DNA of 64,000 bases from Semisulcospira habei (GCA_036245525.1 BTPG01000003.1:138661212-138725211), one strand, 5' to 3'. Shown: positions 33,360 through 45,959, counted from the stretch's first letter. Translations and numbers: made by a program. The notes: generated by a model not told the origin, from the letters alone.

Positions 33360-33446
33360 CAACGACAGAAGGGATTCTGTGGAAGCGATGCAGCTCCGAC
33401 AGCTGCATTACAGCTGGAGAGATAGAACAGACATGCTATTTCAAGA

Positions 33447-33708
33447 TTAACCCCTTCAATGCCGAGAAAAAAACCATTGAACACCATCCAACCGCAAGAG
33501 GTATAGATCCTCATGAGTCCCCGCAAATTGCGGGGGCTCATGAGGATCTATACCTCTTGAGGTTGGATGGCGTTTGCAGGGGGCTCATGAGGATCAGTAA
33601 CTCTTCCCGAAACCACTTTCATATCCACATTTCTTTGGCGGCTGAGGAATCTTAGACGTTAGATGATTTCAAAACGCAAAAAGCGCCCACTGGAAGTGAA
33701 GGGGTTAA
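33447..33708. repeat. TTAA-2 MITE, complete
   Basis: 262 bp: TTAACCCCTTCAATGCCGAG start, perfect hairpin at 33495-33560, a right half with CATATCCACATTTCTTTGG, and GTGAAGGGGTTAA end. A good reference copy for the family. Confidence 0.92.
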
Positions 33709-33717
33709 GGAAGACAC

Positions 33718-34015
33718 CATGCAGACCCAAAAGGTGACAGCCAAGCGTGAACAATGCAGAGAACTTTCGAACAAAAGAAAATGAACAACGTGCTTAGAAA
33801 GACGCTCCTCCCAGCGTAGAAAAAAAAAAACCCCAAAACAAACACGCTTAGCAAAGACAATTTAACCCTTTGCGTGTCCGTAGCGGTTTTGTCGCGATGA
33901 TTCTTATAGGAATCATCGCTTCAAAAACCGCTACGGACACGCAAAGGGTTAACACAGTTTATTAAATGAATTGTGTTGCAGTTGTCCTTGCTAAGAGTGT
34001 TTGTGTCTTGGTTTA
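33718..34015. repeat. PAL-8 element split by a TTAA-4 MITE
   Basis: Left part has AGACCCAAAAGGTGACAGCC, CGTGCTTAGAAAGACG and ACGCTTAGCAAAGACAA; right part has GTGTTGCAGTTGTCCTTGCT. The same words occur in order at 52086-52245. Confidence 0.65.
33862..33952. repeat. TTAA-4 MITE, perfect, variant arms
   Basis: TTAACCCTTTGCGTGTCCG on the left mirrors CGGACACGCAAAGGGTTAA on the right. Differences from the common GGCTGTCGG form occur on both arms. Nested in PAL-8. Confidence 0.93.
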
Positions 34016-34691
<676 letters not shown>

Positions 34692-34700
34692 CAGGGCTTG

Positions 34701-34830
34701 AACTCCCTTGACTGTCGAGAGAAATACTAATACGATCCAACTGATGCAGGCATAGATCTTCATGAGCCCTGGCAGTTGTGGTGGCCCATGAGGATCTATG
34801 CCGCCCGTTGCTAACGAAAGTTTGAATCGT
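34701..34830. repeat. TTAA-2 MITE, decayed
   Basis: CTTGACTGTCGAGAGAAATAC start; hairpin GGCATAGATCTTCATGAGCC / CATGAGGATCTATGCC. Confidence 0.75.
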
Positions 34831-34859
34831 TGTTTTTGGGGCCGCTGGGGCTCTGGCGT

Positions 34860-35071
34860 TTAACTCGTGCCCGAGGGACGACGTACCCATTATTGTGAAG
34901 TTATCCTCTGAGGACTGCACAACAATTCAGGAGACAGATCGACCATGATAGTTCAAGGGTGGTGGCAGAATAGCTTGGCGCCTATAGGCGCCAAGCTATT
35001 CTGCCATCACCCTTGAACTATCATGGTCGAGCCACATCTTGCTGTGGTGTGTCGCGGGAAGAATGTGTTAA
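34860..35071. repeat. TTAA-1 MITE
   Basis: TTAACTCGTGCCCGAGGG start; near-perfect hairpin at 34939-35029 with GGCGCCTATAGGCGCC; AGAATGTGTTAA end. Confidence 0.9.
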
Positions 35072-35312
35072 CTGCATACTGAAAGTTATAAGGCAGTGAC
35101 ATAGTTTTCACATTTTCCCCTGCTTTGTTACCCGAATAGCATTGTCCTACGGGAAGTGCTTTTCAAGATTTAAAATATGGGATAAACAATTGCACGGCAG
35201 CCTGCTCGAAGAAACTGAATGACTGCATCCTTAGTAATAACCACATTTTTTTTCTGCCGAATACAGCAAACATCCATCGAAGGAGGATTGAGGCGGGAGG
35301 GAAGGAGGGAGG

Positions 35313-36898
<1,586 letters not shown>

Positions 36899-37011
36899 TC
36901 CAGTGTTCCTTTACATGACTGGCCATTCTTATGAAACAGTTACAATATACTCAATCCTGTCGAAGAAAGAAGAGTTCAAACAAAGCCATTGTTGAAACAG
37001 TTGCACCCTTA

Positions 37012-37170
37012 ATCCATTCAATGTTGAGAGAAAATGAACCCAATCCAACAGCAAGAGACACAGATCATCATATGCCACCGCAGTTCAGGGGCTCATGATG
37101 ATCTGTGCCTCTTGCAGACCCCACTTTATATCCATCTTCCTTGGATGGACTGGATTCTTTGCAATGTATT
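37012..37170. repeat. TTAA-2 MITE
   Basis: TTAATCCATTCAATGTTGAG start; hairpin AGCAAGAGACACAGATCATC / GATGATCTGTGCCTCTTGC. Confidence 0.8.
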
Positions 37171-37483
37171 AAACCCACGTTTTAGAAACATATTAATCTG
37201 CGACGACTGTCAGACACGGGGTTACTTACATGACTGAGCAAGCATGTTTATTTCAACACCGTGTCCTTGGGAACAGCAAATGCTATTTGTCAAAAGTCAC
37301 GAACATCTGCGCGCACAGAATTAATCACAATAGTTCCACCAGCCGCATTAAGAAACAGGTGGGGCGAAAAACTAACAAAAGGCTAATGTTGTGTGTATAC
37401 CGGTCTCTGATTTTGCACCTGCTAGCCGTGATGAAACGCAGAATTAAAGACTATGTTAAACAACTTGGTGATGAGATGAGATG
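37171..37483. other. No gene recognised
   Basis: No supported feature. Confidence 0.5.
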
Positions 37484-37995
37484 AGATGAGATGCGATGCG
37501 ATGCGATGCCATGCGATGCGACGAAATGAGGTGAGATGCGTTGAGGTTATGAGATGAGATGAAATGCGGCGCAAAAAGCATTGCGATAAGGTAAGGTACG
37601 GAGTAAGGTAAATTGTAAGATATGATTAGATCAGATCAGGTCAGATAAGATAACACCAGATCACATCAGATCAGATGAGATCAGACATCAGATCAGATAA
37701 CATATCAGGTCAGATCAGATAACGTCAGATCAGATGAGATCATGCCAGGTCAGACCACATCAGACAACATCAGATCCGATCAGATCAGATCAGATCAGAT
37801 CAGATCAGACAACATCAGATCAGTTCAGATCAGATCAGACAACATCATATCAGATCAGGCAACATCAGCTCAGATCAGGTCAGATAACATCAGATCAGAT
37901 AACATCAGATCAGACCACATCAACTCAGATCAGATAACATCAGATCAGGTCAGAGCAGACAACCACAGACCAGATAGCATCAGACAAGATAAGAT
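37484..37995 (+). repeat. Pentanucleotide satellite (GATGA to GATCA)
   Basis: Starts with ATGAG/ATGCG units, then several hundred bp of CAGAT/CAGAC AACAT units. Unit changes along the array suggest successive local expansions. Confidence 0.9.
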
Positions 37996-38029
37996 ATGCA
38001 CACACAGCAGCCATAGCAGGTTATGGGCG

Positions 38030-38152
38030 ACACGTTATTCTAACACCACCCTTGTACTATCTTGGTCGAGCAATCTCCTGAAGAGGTGCGTAGGTTTCAG
38101 AAGACAAATCAGAACTTCTAATTTTGGACCTCACGGCTCAAGTTGTTAAATT
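38030..38152. repeat. TTAA-1 right half
   Basis: TTCTAACACCACCCTTGTAC, ATCTTGGTCGAGCAATCTCC then CAGAAGACAAATC; the left half is missing. Confidence 0.65.
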
Positions 38153-38415
38153 AATGTTCCGACTCTCTGGCTTTGTTCTAAACAGATACCTTGGGCGAAC
38201 GCGCTCTTGATAAAATTTCCGACAATGTTTTTTTCCTAAAGACTGATAAGAATACAGTTTCGGGCGAGTTGTTTATCTGTCTGACTAATATAAAATGACC
38301 GCATGAAAACAAGCTTCCAGAGAAAATAGCCCGGAATTCTGCAAAGGAATTTTGTCTGGTATTCCAGGACGCAAGAAAGTGCGAAAAATAGAAAGCAAAT
38401 TAATTTTGTAAACAA
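38153..38415. other. No gene recognised
   Basis: No supported feature. Confidence 0.5.
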
Positions 38416-38633
38416 TTAACCCCTTTATACTGTCGAGAAAAAGGGGAACCCGATCCTTCTGCAAGAGGTATAGATCCACATGAGCCCCCGCAATTGCGGG
38501 GGCTCATGCGGATCTATGCCTCTTGCAGATGGTACTCTATATCCATGTTTCTTGGACGGCTGTGGCTCTCTTGCGTTGAACGGACAAACATTTCGGAAAT
38601 ATAACCTGCGTCCAACGGCAGGGAAAGTGTTAA
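38416..38633. repeat. TTAA-2 MITE, complete
   Basis: TTAACCCCTTTATACTGTCG start; perfect hairpin at 38460-38527 with CCGCAATTGCGG centre; GGGAAAGTGTTAA end. Confidence 0.9.
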
Positions 38634-38740
38634 AGCTATTTCTGTTCCGGTTGATTCATCTTCTGCTGTTATGTACAAGGGTCGAATGGGTTAACATTCT
38701 ATGGAATGAGAAGCTGGAAAATGAAATTGGCAAGGATAGC

Positions 38741-38943
38741 TTAACCCATTCAGCCCTGACGCACTACAGCAGGAGATGGGTGGACCATGATAATGCCAAA
38801 TTAGCTTGGCGCCGACAGGCGCCAAGCTAATCTGGCACTGCCCTTGAGTTATCATGGTCGATCCATCTCCTGCAACTGGTGCATAGTCATTAGATGACGC
38901 CTCTAAAATTTGGGCAGTACGGCCGTCGGGCTGAATGAGTTAA
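38741..38943. repeat. TTAA-1 MITE
   Basis: TTAACCCATTCAGCCCTGAC start; hairpin with TTGGCGCCGACAGGCGCC centre and a short deletion in the left arm; GCTGAATGAGTTAA end. Confidence 0.9.
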
Positions 38944-39467
38944 AGGGGGAATACTGTCAGATTTGATTGGTCGGAGGTCGCCAAAGACTTTCATCAGGAT
39001 CCAGGACACATACCCACTTTGATAATTACCGCCTATCAAATGTGTACGACGTGAAGAATACCCAACAGTTTTCAGATCAGCGCTATTTCAAAAAGCCGCA
39101 GTAAAAGGGAGACGACAACTGACGTCACTAGCTATTCATAAGAGGTCAGATGCACAGAGTTCTAAGATAGTACGTACACAAAAGACGTATACACCCAATG
39201 CCAGCGATGTCTGTTGCAAACAGTTTATTTGTCGTGGGACGCTTGGTCCTTTCAGGAGCAATTCAACATGACTTTTGCACGTCATCCGGGCACAACATAA
39301 GATAATCACACACTATAATTAAGACATCAGGGTCGATTAATTTCACGTTGAAAAATCAACAAACTAAACACAGTTAAACTAAAACCGCAAACATTTTAGT
39401 TCTTGAAGGGATCACTTGTTGGCTTAGAAGTTCGCAGCCTCGGAAAATGTATTTTCAGCTACTGCAG
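38944..39467. other. No gene recognised
   Basis: No supported feature. Confidence 0.5.
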
Positions 39468-39550
39468 TTAACCTGCAAGAGGCATAGAATTTCATGAGCG
39501 CCTGCGGCAGCAGCTGCTCACGAGAATCTATGCCTCTTACTAGCAGAAAC
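39468..39550. repeat. TTAA-2 hairpin
   Basis: CTGCAAGAGGCATAGAATTTC / GAGAATCTATGCCTCTTAC with CTGCGGCAGCAGCTG centre. Confidence 0.75.
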
Positions 39551-40075
39551 TGGACTCGTTCATGCCCTTAGACACAGCCAGACGTGTTGGTTCAAGGCTG
39601 CGGCTGCAAGGGGCTGCCTGAAAACTGAACCAAAACAGAAAAATCGAACCTTCGTGTTTTGATTCCAATTCGCCCCTTTGCTTATGGGGGAAAAAAAAGC
39701 CTGAAGTAAGGTGCCTTGCCTCATCCAGTCTATGAGAGAGGCACAGATTTACATGAACCAGTACTGGATTATGAGAATATATTCTTATTGCAGAGAAGCA
39801 AGTTTTGGTTCAATTTGTTTATTCTGTTCCTTAAACGGCAGAATACCTCAGGGTTTAAGCCTCTGCTCCGATCTCAATCTTTGTTTTCTTGTAGACTGAA
39901 ACATTTGCGAAGCTCTTCTTTAAGAGGAGGAGCGGAAGGCCGCTAGAGTTGCGGGCCTCCCGCGCACTCTCCTCTACCGGAAATGACGGATCGGCTTTCA
40001 GGGGAGACAACTCCGTCTCTAAATTGATCTCAACAAGAAGGAGCGATTCCAAACAGGGCCTCGTCGAATTCAGTG
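39551..40075. other. No gene recognised; weak TTAA-2 remnant
   Basis: A weak hairpin remnant lies at 39728-39800. A GC-richer patch at 39930-40040 has no supported splice structure. Confidence 0.4.
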
Positions 40076-40140
40076 CCATCTGCAAGAGATATAGATTCTC
40101 ATGAAGGGCTCATGAGAATCTATGCGTCTTGCTCGACGAG
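40076..40140. repeat. TTAA-2 hairpin, short centre
   Basis: TGCAAGAGATATAGATTCTC / GAGAATCTATGCGTCTTGC meet at ATGAAGGGCTCAT. Confidence 0.8.
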
Positions 40141-40274
40141 ATCGGCTCCAGATGTCCCTTAAATTAAGGGTGTTATTTTGGGGTTTGCGCGTGCGACTGT
40201 GAAACCGATTCTGAAAGCGGGTTGTAATCAACGACAGTATAGAGACACCGCAAATTCGCAGCCGGGTCCTCTCC

Positions 40275-40355
40275 GTTTGCAAGAGACGTACAGATTTTCC
40301 TGTGTCCCTGCATCGCGGCACAGGAGCTAATAAGAATCTATACGTCTTGTTGTTT
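40275..40355. repeat. TTAA-2-related hairpin
   Basis: TTGCAAGAGACGTACAGATTTT / AAGAATCTATACGTCTTG with centre CCTGTGTCCCTGCATCGCGG. Confidence 0.65.
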
Positions 40356-40719
40356 TGGGTCATGTGGACTTTACATCTATGCTCCGAGGACACACGAAGT
40401 CATCAGCGCCGCCAAAAAGAAGAAACCACGAAGACTCACTCTGCAGATGACTCCATTAATGTTCCAGCAAGTATAGATGTTTATAAACCACTGAAAGTGA
40501 CAAGACTCCTGAGGACTTATAAACGTCGTTCTTCTTTTCCTCTATGCTTCTTACTGAAAGAAAAGTCTTGTTTACTAACGTCTGTGTGTCTCAGAATGAG
40601 GACAAATGTCGGTAGAGATATGGGGGTTTAAGCGAACAACACTTATTACAGCTTTGAGTCACTAACCAGAGCAATGGTGATACTATAAATTTAAAATCCC
40701 TTATCCCTCTCTTCCATCC

Positions 40720-40800
40720 AATCTGCAAGAGACATACAGTCAAATGGGCCAGTGCAGTCGCAGGAGTTTATAAGAATAGTTTCTCTTGCTGACAGAGATT
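40720..40800. repeat. TTAA-2-related hairpin, decayed
   Basis: CTGCAAGAGACATACAG and TAAGAATAGTTTCTCTTGC. The following GGTTCCAGCTGTCCCTAAAA, TTAAGGGT resembles the flank of the 40076 copy. Confidence 0.55.
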
Positions 40801-40924
40801 GGTTCCAGCTGTCCCTAAAATTAAGGGTATTGATCATCGTTCAGCGTTCGACTGTCGAAATGAAAGATTTCTTCTGATCATCAACAGTATTATAACAGAC
40901 TTACCCTCAACACACAACAAGATG

Positions 40925-41070
40925 TAAACCGATTGTTTTAGTTCAACGCCTGTGCCAGAGTAACTTGGCACCTATAGGCGATATTGTAGTTCAGTCAAGG
41001 GTCAGAATAGCTTGGATTCATCAGGCGGCAAGCTATGCTGGTACCACCCTTGAACTACCACGGTCGCTCT
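40925..41070. repeat. TTAA-1 hairpin, rearranged
   Basis: TAACTTGGCACCTATAGGCG is followed by a second piece AATAGCTTGG...CAAGCTATGCTGGTACC, CACCCTTGAACTACCACGGTCG. Confidence 0.65.
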
Positions 41071-41235
41071 GCTTTCTCAACTGCTACGCAATGCTCTAAT
41101 GACACCTCACGATGGCAGTCTGGAACAAGTTCACGAGCCAATTAAGTTTATGACTGTAACCACTTCTTTCAGCAGCGTGAGAAGGAGAGGTTTCATCGCA
41201 AGCAACTACTGAACTCCATCAGCAAGAAGCATTGC

Positions 41236-41548
41236 TGTTAGTTCGGGTTTAACGTCCACAGCACCGAGGTGATCATGGACGGCCCTCACTGACGGGCGGG
41301 TTATGGGGGACAGGGAAATCTATTGCCTATGGAGTGCGACCTGAACACTGATCAACTCAGGCGCACTCCAACTGTGCCACTTTGATTTACCAGGACCTTT
41401 CAACGGACATGCTATTGAACAAATCCGTTTTTTCCCCCTGGATTGTGAGTCCAGCTACCGGGGCCGGGACGGGATTCGAACCCACGACCCGGCGATTCCC
41501 TTCGCTCTCCTGCTCCGACGTTTAACCGCCTGAGCTATTTCGGACTCT
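41236..41548 (-). mobile_element. tRNA-derived SINE
   Basis: On the minus strand it starts CCGAAATAGCTCAGGCGGTTAAACG-like (A box TAGCTCAGGCGGTTAAA) and has a B box GGTTCGAATCCC 40-50 bp on. This is a RNA polymerase III promoter of tRNA origin. The body contains GGGGCCGGGA, CAGTTGGAGTGCGCCTGAG and the tail ends GGACGTTAAACCCGAACT. It probably lies within a TTAA-2 hairpin (AGCAAGAAGCATTGCT before, ATTGCTTCTCTG after, ATTGCT shared as a short duplication). The copy at 11604 belongs to the same family. Confidence 0.85.
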
Positions 41549-42047
41549 ATTGCTTCTCTGAATAGAGGTATATATATATACCAACAAGGTTAGTGGATGC
41601 GGTGTCCTACATCACACACATCGAGCAAACCGAAATAGCTGAAATATAAAACAGTTACTGTGAGGTGAATAGGATACCTTAAAATGAGTAAAGTAGGTCG
41701 TGGATTAACTTTGTGCGCTGCGGGTTTCTTTTTCTGAAACGACTAACAGAAATGTGTATCGGATGACTATACCGCCGCGAAATGTAGGGTAGGCTCTGGA
41801 TTAACTTGTGCATTGTGATTTATCTGACACCAGCAACAATCAGATCTGTAACACTGCTATAAGTGCTGTCACGTCCTCTGTTACCAAGAAGGTGATATCC
41901 AAAGACGGAGTACAGCAATGAGTCTGAGCAAATATCGATCCATCCGCAACCTATCGGATGAGAGCACGTGTATCTATCATCTGAGCTACCTTAGTATTGG
42001 AATATATATTTTAAAAAGTAATAATAATAAATAAACGAAACCAGAAT
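41549..42047. other. No gene; possible degraded tRNA-like stretch
   Basis: GGTAGCTCAGATGATAGATA on the minus strand near 41990 resembles an A box, but no matching B box is convincing. Confidence 0.35.
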
Positions 42048-42105
42048 TAACCCCATGACTGCTACTGCCGATATCGCCAGTAGCCGTCAATCCGTTGATG
42101 ACACG
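42048..42105. repeat. TTAA-4-like fragment
   Basis: TTAACCCCATGACTGCTACT start with a short GCCGATATCGCC centre. Confidence 0.45.
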
Positions 42106-42130
42106 TACCGTTAAATTCAAACGTATAGTC

Positions 42131-42196
42131 TTAACCCTTTGGCTGTCCTGTAGGAATCACCTCAACAAAAAGCGCTATGGACAGCTAAAAGGTTAA
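42131..42196. repeat. TTAA-4 MITE, internally deleted
   Basis: TTAACCCTTTGGCTGTCC start and GACAGCTAAAAGGTTAA end; the centre is shortened. Confidence 0.8.
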
Positions 42197-42289
42197 GCCT
42201 TTCCTGCTGTTACACTCTTTACTTTTAGCGGTCAGGAATGAGACCATCAGAGATCATATAACCACGAGTCCTGAGGAACATGGATATCA

Positions 42290-42372
42290 ATTTAAAAAGG
42301 AATAGGCGTAGATCCTCATAAGACCCCGCGGCTGCGAGGGTGCATGAGAGTCTGTGACTCTTTGTCTCTGGC
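42290..42372. repeat. TTAA-2-related hairpin, decayed
   Basis: AGGCGTAGATCCTCATAAGA, CCGCGGCTGCGAGGG, CATGAGAGTCTGTGACTC. Confidence 0.6.
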
Positions 42373-42456
42373 AATTACGTGATGTCAGTTTTGTTTCGAC
42401 AGTGAAGATTTTCAATGATTTATTTCTATTTTGCTTTTTTTTTGCGATTTGGAATT

Positions 42457-42550
42457 GTAACAATTTGGATAGTGTCGGTAGCGCATTTTGTCGCGATGAT
42501 TCCTGAAGGAATCATCGCGACAAAAAGCGCTACCGAAAGCCGAAGGGTTA
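42457..42550. repeat. TTAA-4 MITE
   Basis: GTGTCGGTAGCGCATTTTGT arm, CGATGATTCCTGAAGGAATC centre, AAAGCGCTACCGAAAGC arm, CGAAGGGTTA end; left end eroded. Confidence 0.88.
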
Positions 42551-42904
42551 CCTTTGACAAATAACCGCATTAACTGCAAACTATGCCAATTTATCCCGTA
42601 TTTTTTATATTATACGTTCTACTTTCGACCGCAAATCAATTGCTATGGAAATGTCAAATACACCTGCATGGCCAAGGAACTACTTACATGAGTCACAGCA
42701 TTGTAAATAATGTGTCTACTGACATTTATCTATGGGCAAAATGAGAAATGCGCTGATCACAAGACCATGAAAAACAGCTTACAAAAACTTCGTAACCTTC
42801 GCATCATATCAGTGGAGTACAAAATATATACGTTTTGTTTTTTGTTTTTGTTACAACGAGATGATCCCAAGTAAAATTGCGCTGGCGGACAAACGAGAGC
42901 ACTT
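42551..42904. other. No gene recognised
   Basis: No supported feature. Confidence 0.5.
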
Positions 42905-43025
42905 CCATGTCAGCTCCACGATAGTTCAAGGGTATTGTCATATTAGCTTCGCACAGGAAAAGGTGTCAAGCTAATACTGCACTACCCTTAAACTATCAGT
43001 GTTAGTCCATCTCCTGCTGTACAAT
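42905..43025. repeat. TTAA-1 hairpin, decayed
   Basis: ACGATAGTTCAAGGGTATTG / CTACCCTTAAACTATCAGTG with TTAGCTTCG...TGTCAAGCTAA inside. Confidence 0.7.
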
Positions 43026-43128
43026 GTTAACAGGCCGAGTGGGTAATAATCTGAGACGCACGTCTTCTGCCTCGATCAGGCGAAACTGGGATACAAATCA
43101 CCCGGCAACGACACGGAAGACAGCAACT

Positions 43129-43220
43129 TTAACCCTTTGGTTGTCGGTAGCGCTTTTTTGTCGCTGTGATTAATGTAGGAATCACCGCGACAAAAGTGCT
43201 ACCGACAACAAAAGGGTTAA
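43129..43220. repeat. TTAA-4 MITE
   Basis: TTAACCCTTTGGTTGTCGGT start mirrored by ACCGACAACAAAAGGGTTAA; GGTTGTCGG on the left is matched by CCGACAAC on the right. Confidence 0.92.
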
Positions 43221-43935
43221 TAAAATCAGAAAAAAAATTAGACCTTAAAGGCCCACTATCGCCGTAACTGTTCAAAAATACACTTCTGTTACAAACGGTT
43301 ACAAAACGCTACACACAGGTCTAGTTATGGTTCATTTAGACACAGGAGAATCCAGTTCAGCACACGTCGTCTTAATATCAAGTAACCTGACAATGACTCC
43401 ACTCCTTTCTATAAATACAGTGCTATCAGTACGAGAAACAGCTAAAAATAGTGTGAAACGTTAATGGCTGCAAAGAATAAATAAGTGCGATTACGCATGT
43501 GCCGTTGCAGCCTGTCCAAACTGCTGTTAAAGTTCATTAGGTGTGTCGACAAGACATAACAAACACAAATGGTGCAGAAACGTGTCTTCAGATTATGCGT
43601 AATGGTACTTTAAAGCGTACTTTAATGGTAAGAGGATAAAAAGATATTTCGCGATATTTTTATCTCTGAAATCTGAAAATAAAGAAGGATGGCACTCTCC
43701 ATCCCTCGACCCACTTAGAGATCAATAAATCTGTCACAAACCATGATCCGCCCATTTTTTTAGGAAGGCGATGGAACGTATAAAAAAGTGAACATTAAAA
43801 AAAAAAAAAAATAGAGCAAAACGACACATTTTTTTTTTTTGCGTGAAGAATTAGTTTCAAAATAGAAGTCATAAAAACGAACAGGAAGAGGCCGTTAAAA
43901 TAGTAGCAAGCAATCGTTTGCGTCAAGGGATTAAT
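43221..43935. other. No gene recognised
   Basis: A-rich and T-rich runs at 43795-43845 only. Confidence 0.5.
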
Positions 43936-44230
43936 AAAACAAAATGACTCTCACGCCAGGTCGTCACGAGGTCAAATTGGCGTACGCCAAAGTGATCTCG
44001 TGACGACCTGGCGTGACAGTTATTTTGGGAGTACGCCAAAGTGACTTCGTGTGGATTTGGCGCGAGATTTATTTTGATAGTACGCCAAAGAGACATCGTG
44101 TGGATCCAGTGTGAGAATCATTTTCGTAGTACAAAAAAAGTGACTTCATGTCGACCTGGGTGAGAGCAATTGATATACACAAGTGATTCGTGGATGGCGT
44201 GAAGTCATTTGATAGTACGCAAGAGACCGT
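43936..44230 (+). repeat. Hairpin-led minisatellite (about 60-bp unit)
   Basis: A near-perfect hairpin (CTCACGCCAGGTCGTCACGA ... TTGGCGTACGCCAA ... CTCGTGACGACCTGGCGTGA) at 43949-44017 is followed by at least four progressively diverged direct units starting AGTACGCCAAAGTGACTTCG. Confidence 0.8.
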
Positions 44231-44337
44231 GCGCCTGGCGGAGAGCGTATTACCTGAATGATGTTCGGAGTGTTTGAGAGCAACTTTAAACGATAAATGT
44301 AGTAAAGCTGCGTATTATGAAGCTGTTATTTGTGAGA

Positions 44338-44396
44338 TCGAACGGTGTCCCAGTGCGCAAAGGCCATCCGGCCGTCGGTCGCCTTTGGCCCGCGCA

Positions 44397-44399
<3 letters not shown>
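44338..44399. repeat. PAL-6 palindrome, short
   Basis: CAGTGCGCAAAGGCCATCC and a partial mirrored GGTCGCCTTTGGCCCGCGC; runs straight into (CT)n. Confidence 0.6.
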
Positions 44400-44465
<66 letters not shown>

Positions 44466-44515
44466 CCCTCCCTCCCTCCCACCCTCCCTCTCTCCCTCCT
44501 TCCCTCCCTCCCATC
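44400..44515 (+). repeat. (CT)n plus (CCCT)n microsatellite
   Basis: 60 bp of CT then CTCCCTCC-type units. Confidence 0.95.
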
Positions 44516-45108
44516 TAGAAATCCTCTTTCGCGACACAGTAATCAACTTCGGAGGCGCCGCAAGCGCCATATTCTTTGGACCCGAGGACCCAGAGCTGTC
44601 TCCCCTTGGCACTTACCAAGGCTATCCAAAACAAATGACTATCCGGATTATCAACTCTTGCAAGACAGGTGCCAAGTTTAGGAGGTGTCCACAGATTTTT
44701 CTAAAGTGATACTGCTAAAGCAGTGATATCCAGGCGTCTGGCAAAGTATGTATTACAGTGGGTATACGGCAATCTGCTTTCGTAATGTGTTTAAACACTT
44801 AATAATAATAATATAACCTCATCTGGCACTACCATTGAGCCATCGCGATCGATCCGTCTCTCACAACAACAAAAAAAAAAAAAAAAAAAAAAAGAAGCAA
44901 AACCTTCGATCCCACTGTTGAAATATGAAAGCTTCGATTCTGCGTAAGACTTTGTGCGGAGGAGGCGTAGTTGATAATTGCCAAGGAAAAGAGAATCATC
45001 AAATTTTCATCCATCGCTGGCATATTAAGTCTTCAAAGCGTCGATATATAAAGAGCCGTGCAGTCTTTGTCCGTTAACTGATCGAAGGAGACAGATGGGA
45101 CCTGCTTG
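44516..45108. other. Unrecognised; TTAA-1 right-half trace
   Basis: Open frames run through 44520-44700 on both strands without recognisable domains. CATCTGGCACTACCATTGAG, CGATCGATCCGTCTC at 44820-44860 is a TTAA-1 right-arm remnant. Confidence 0.4.
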
Positions 45109-45200
45109 TTAACCCTTTGGTTGGCGGCAGCGCTTTATGTCGCGATGATTCCGCTAGGAATCATCGCGACAAAAAGCGCTACCGACTGCCAAAGGGTTAA
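45109..45200. repeat. TTAA-4 MITE
   Basis: TTAACCCTTTGGTTGGCGGC start, TCGCGATGATTCC centre, CTGCCAAAGGGTTAA end. Confidence 0.92.
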
Positions 45201-45869
45201 ACGCACAAGGACGTTCGCGGGGATAGCGACCTGCCACGTGAGCCCGATGAAGTCCTCGTGAAGGCCAGTTGTGGGCAACGTCGGTCGGCTCGAGGACCTT
45301 TTGCTCGCCAGAAGGGCTATCGAGGGTAAGTCGGTTTTGACCGGCGGTACCTCGCACCATGTAAATCTCCCAGTCATTCTCAGCCTTGAGGTGTTCCGAC
45401 ATTTTTTCAGAACTAGATTCGGAGAAACTGACGTAACGCTAGTGTAACTGGTTCGTTCATAGATTCATACTAATTCATAGATGCATACTGACCAATTCAC
45501 AGATTTATACTGACGCATTTATGGATTCAAACTGACCCATTCATAGATTCACACTGACTAGTAAATCATGACATTTGTTTTTTCCTTGAAAATATTTCGT
45601 GCGAAGAGCTCTAGACAAAACTGAAAACATCGAAACATAATTATCACAATAATAGATCGGTATACAAATCTGAAAAGTTCGCAATGAAACAAACCGTTAA
45701 TTGTTTAGATTGTGCTCTATCAACTGATACGAATCAGATCTACGTTGAGGCTGTTCGGGACTTAAGTTACCTTGAGAGGTCAACTTAAGGATCCAGTGTG
45801 TATGATGTCAGTATGTCATTGTGTGTTTTTACCTTTTGCCTATTATGCCTACAGTCTCATGTCTGAGAC
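45201..45869. other. Unrecognised; PAL-6-like half and short direct repeats
   Basis: CGGTCGGCTCGAGGACCTTT, TGCTCGCCAG (45278-45312) is a PAL-6-like arm. CATAGATTCATACTGA-type words repeat about every 30 bp at 45460-45565. Confidence 0.45.
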
Positions 45870-45959
45870 AATCTTTTAGCTGTTGGTAACGCTTCTTGTC
45901 GCGATGATTCTTGCAGGAATCATCGCGATGAAAAGCGCTGCCGACAGTCGAAGGGTTAA
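45870..45959. repeat. TTAA-4 MITE, left end eroded
   Basis: TTTTAGCTGTTGGTAACGC start, TCGCGATGATTCTTGCAGG centre, GACAGTCGAAGGGTTAA end. Confidence 0.88.

Noticed and set aside
33447..33708. MITE hairpins considered as miRNA precursors, terminators or CRISPR repeats
   Set aside because: Many dispersed copies with TTAA ends and whole-element palindromy fit transposons better. No spacers or cas genes exist and the DNA is eukaryotic. Small-RNA processing cannot be excluded without data.
37734..38149. ORF with repeated Arg-Ser-Asp-Gln residues
   Set aside because: Translation of the pentanucleotide satellite, not a repeat protein.
39855..40085. Minus-strand ORF of 76 aa in a GC-richer patch
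   Set aside because: No acceptor/donor pair in phase and no known domain.
41880..42000. Second tRNA-like SINE on the minus strand
   Set aside because: Only an A-box-like GGTAGCTCAGATGATAGA is seen; the B box is not convincing.
44274..44709. Open frames with peptide IFFGPEDPELSPLGTYQG
   Set aside because: No recognisable family, the frame runs through (CT)n, and both strands are open; not supported as an exon.
45135..45402. Minus-strand ORFs beginning MSEHLKAENDWEIYM and MTGRFTWCEVPP
   Set aside because: They overlap a TTAA-4 element and a PAL-6-like arm, lack good splice sites and match no family I know.
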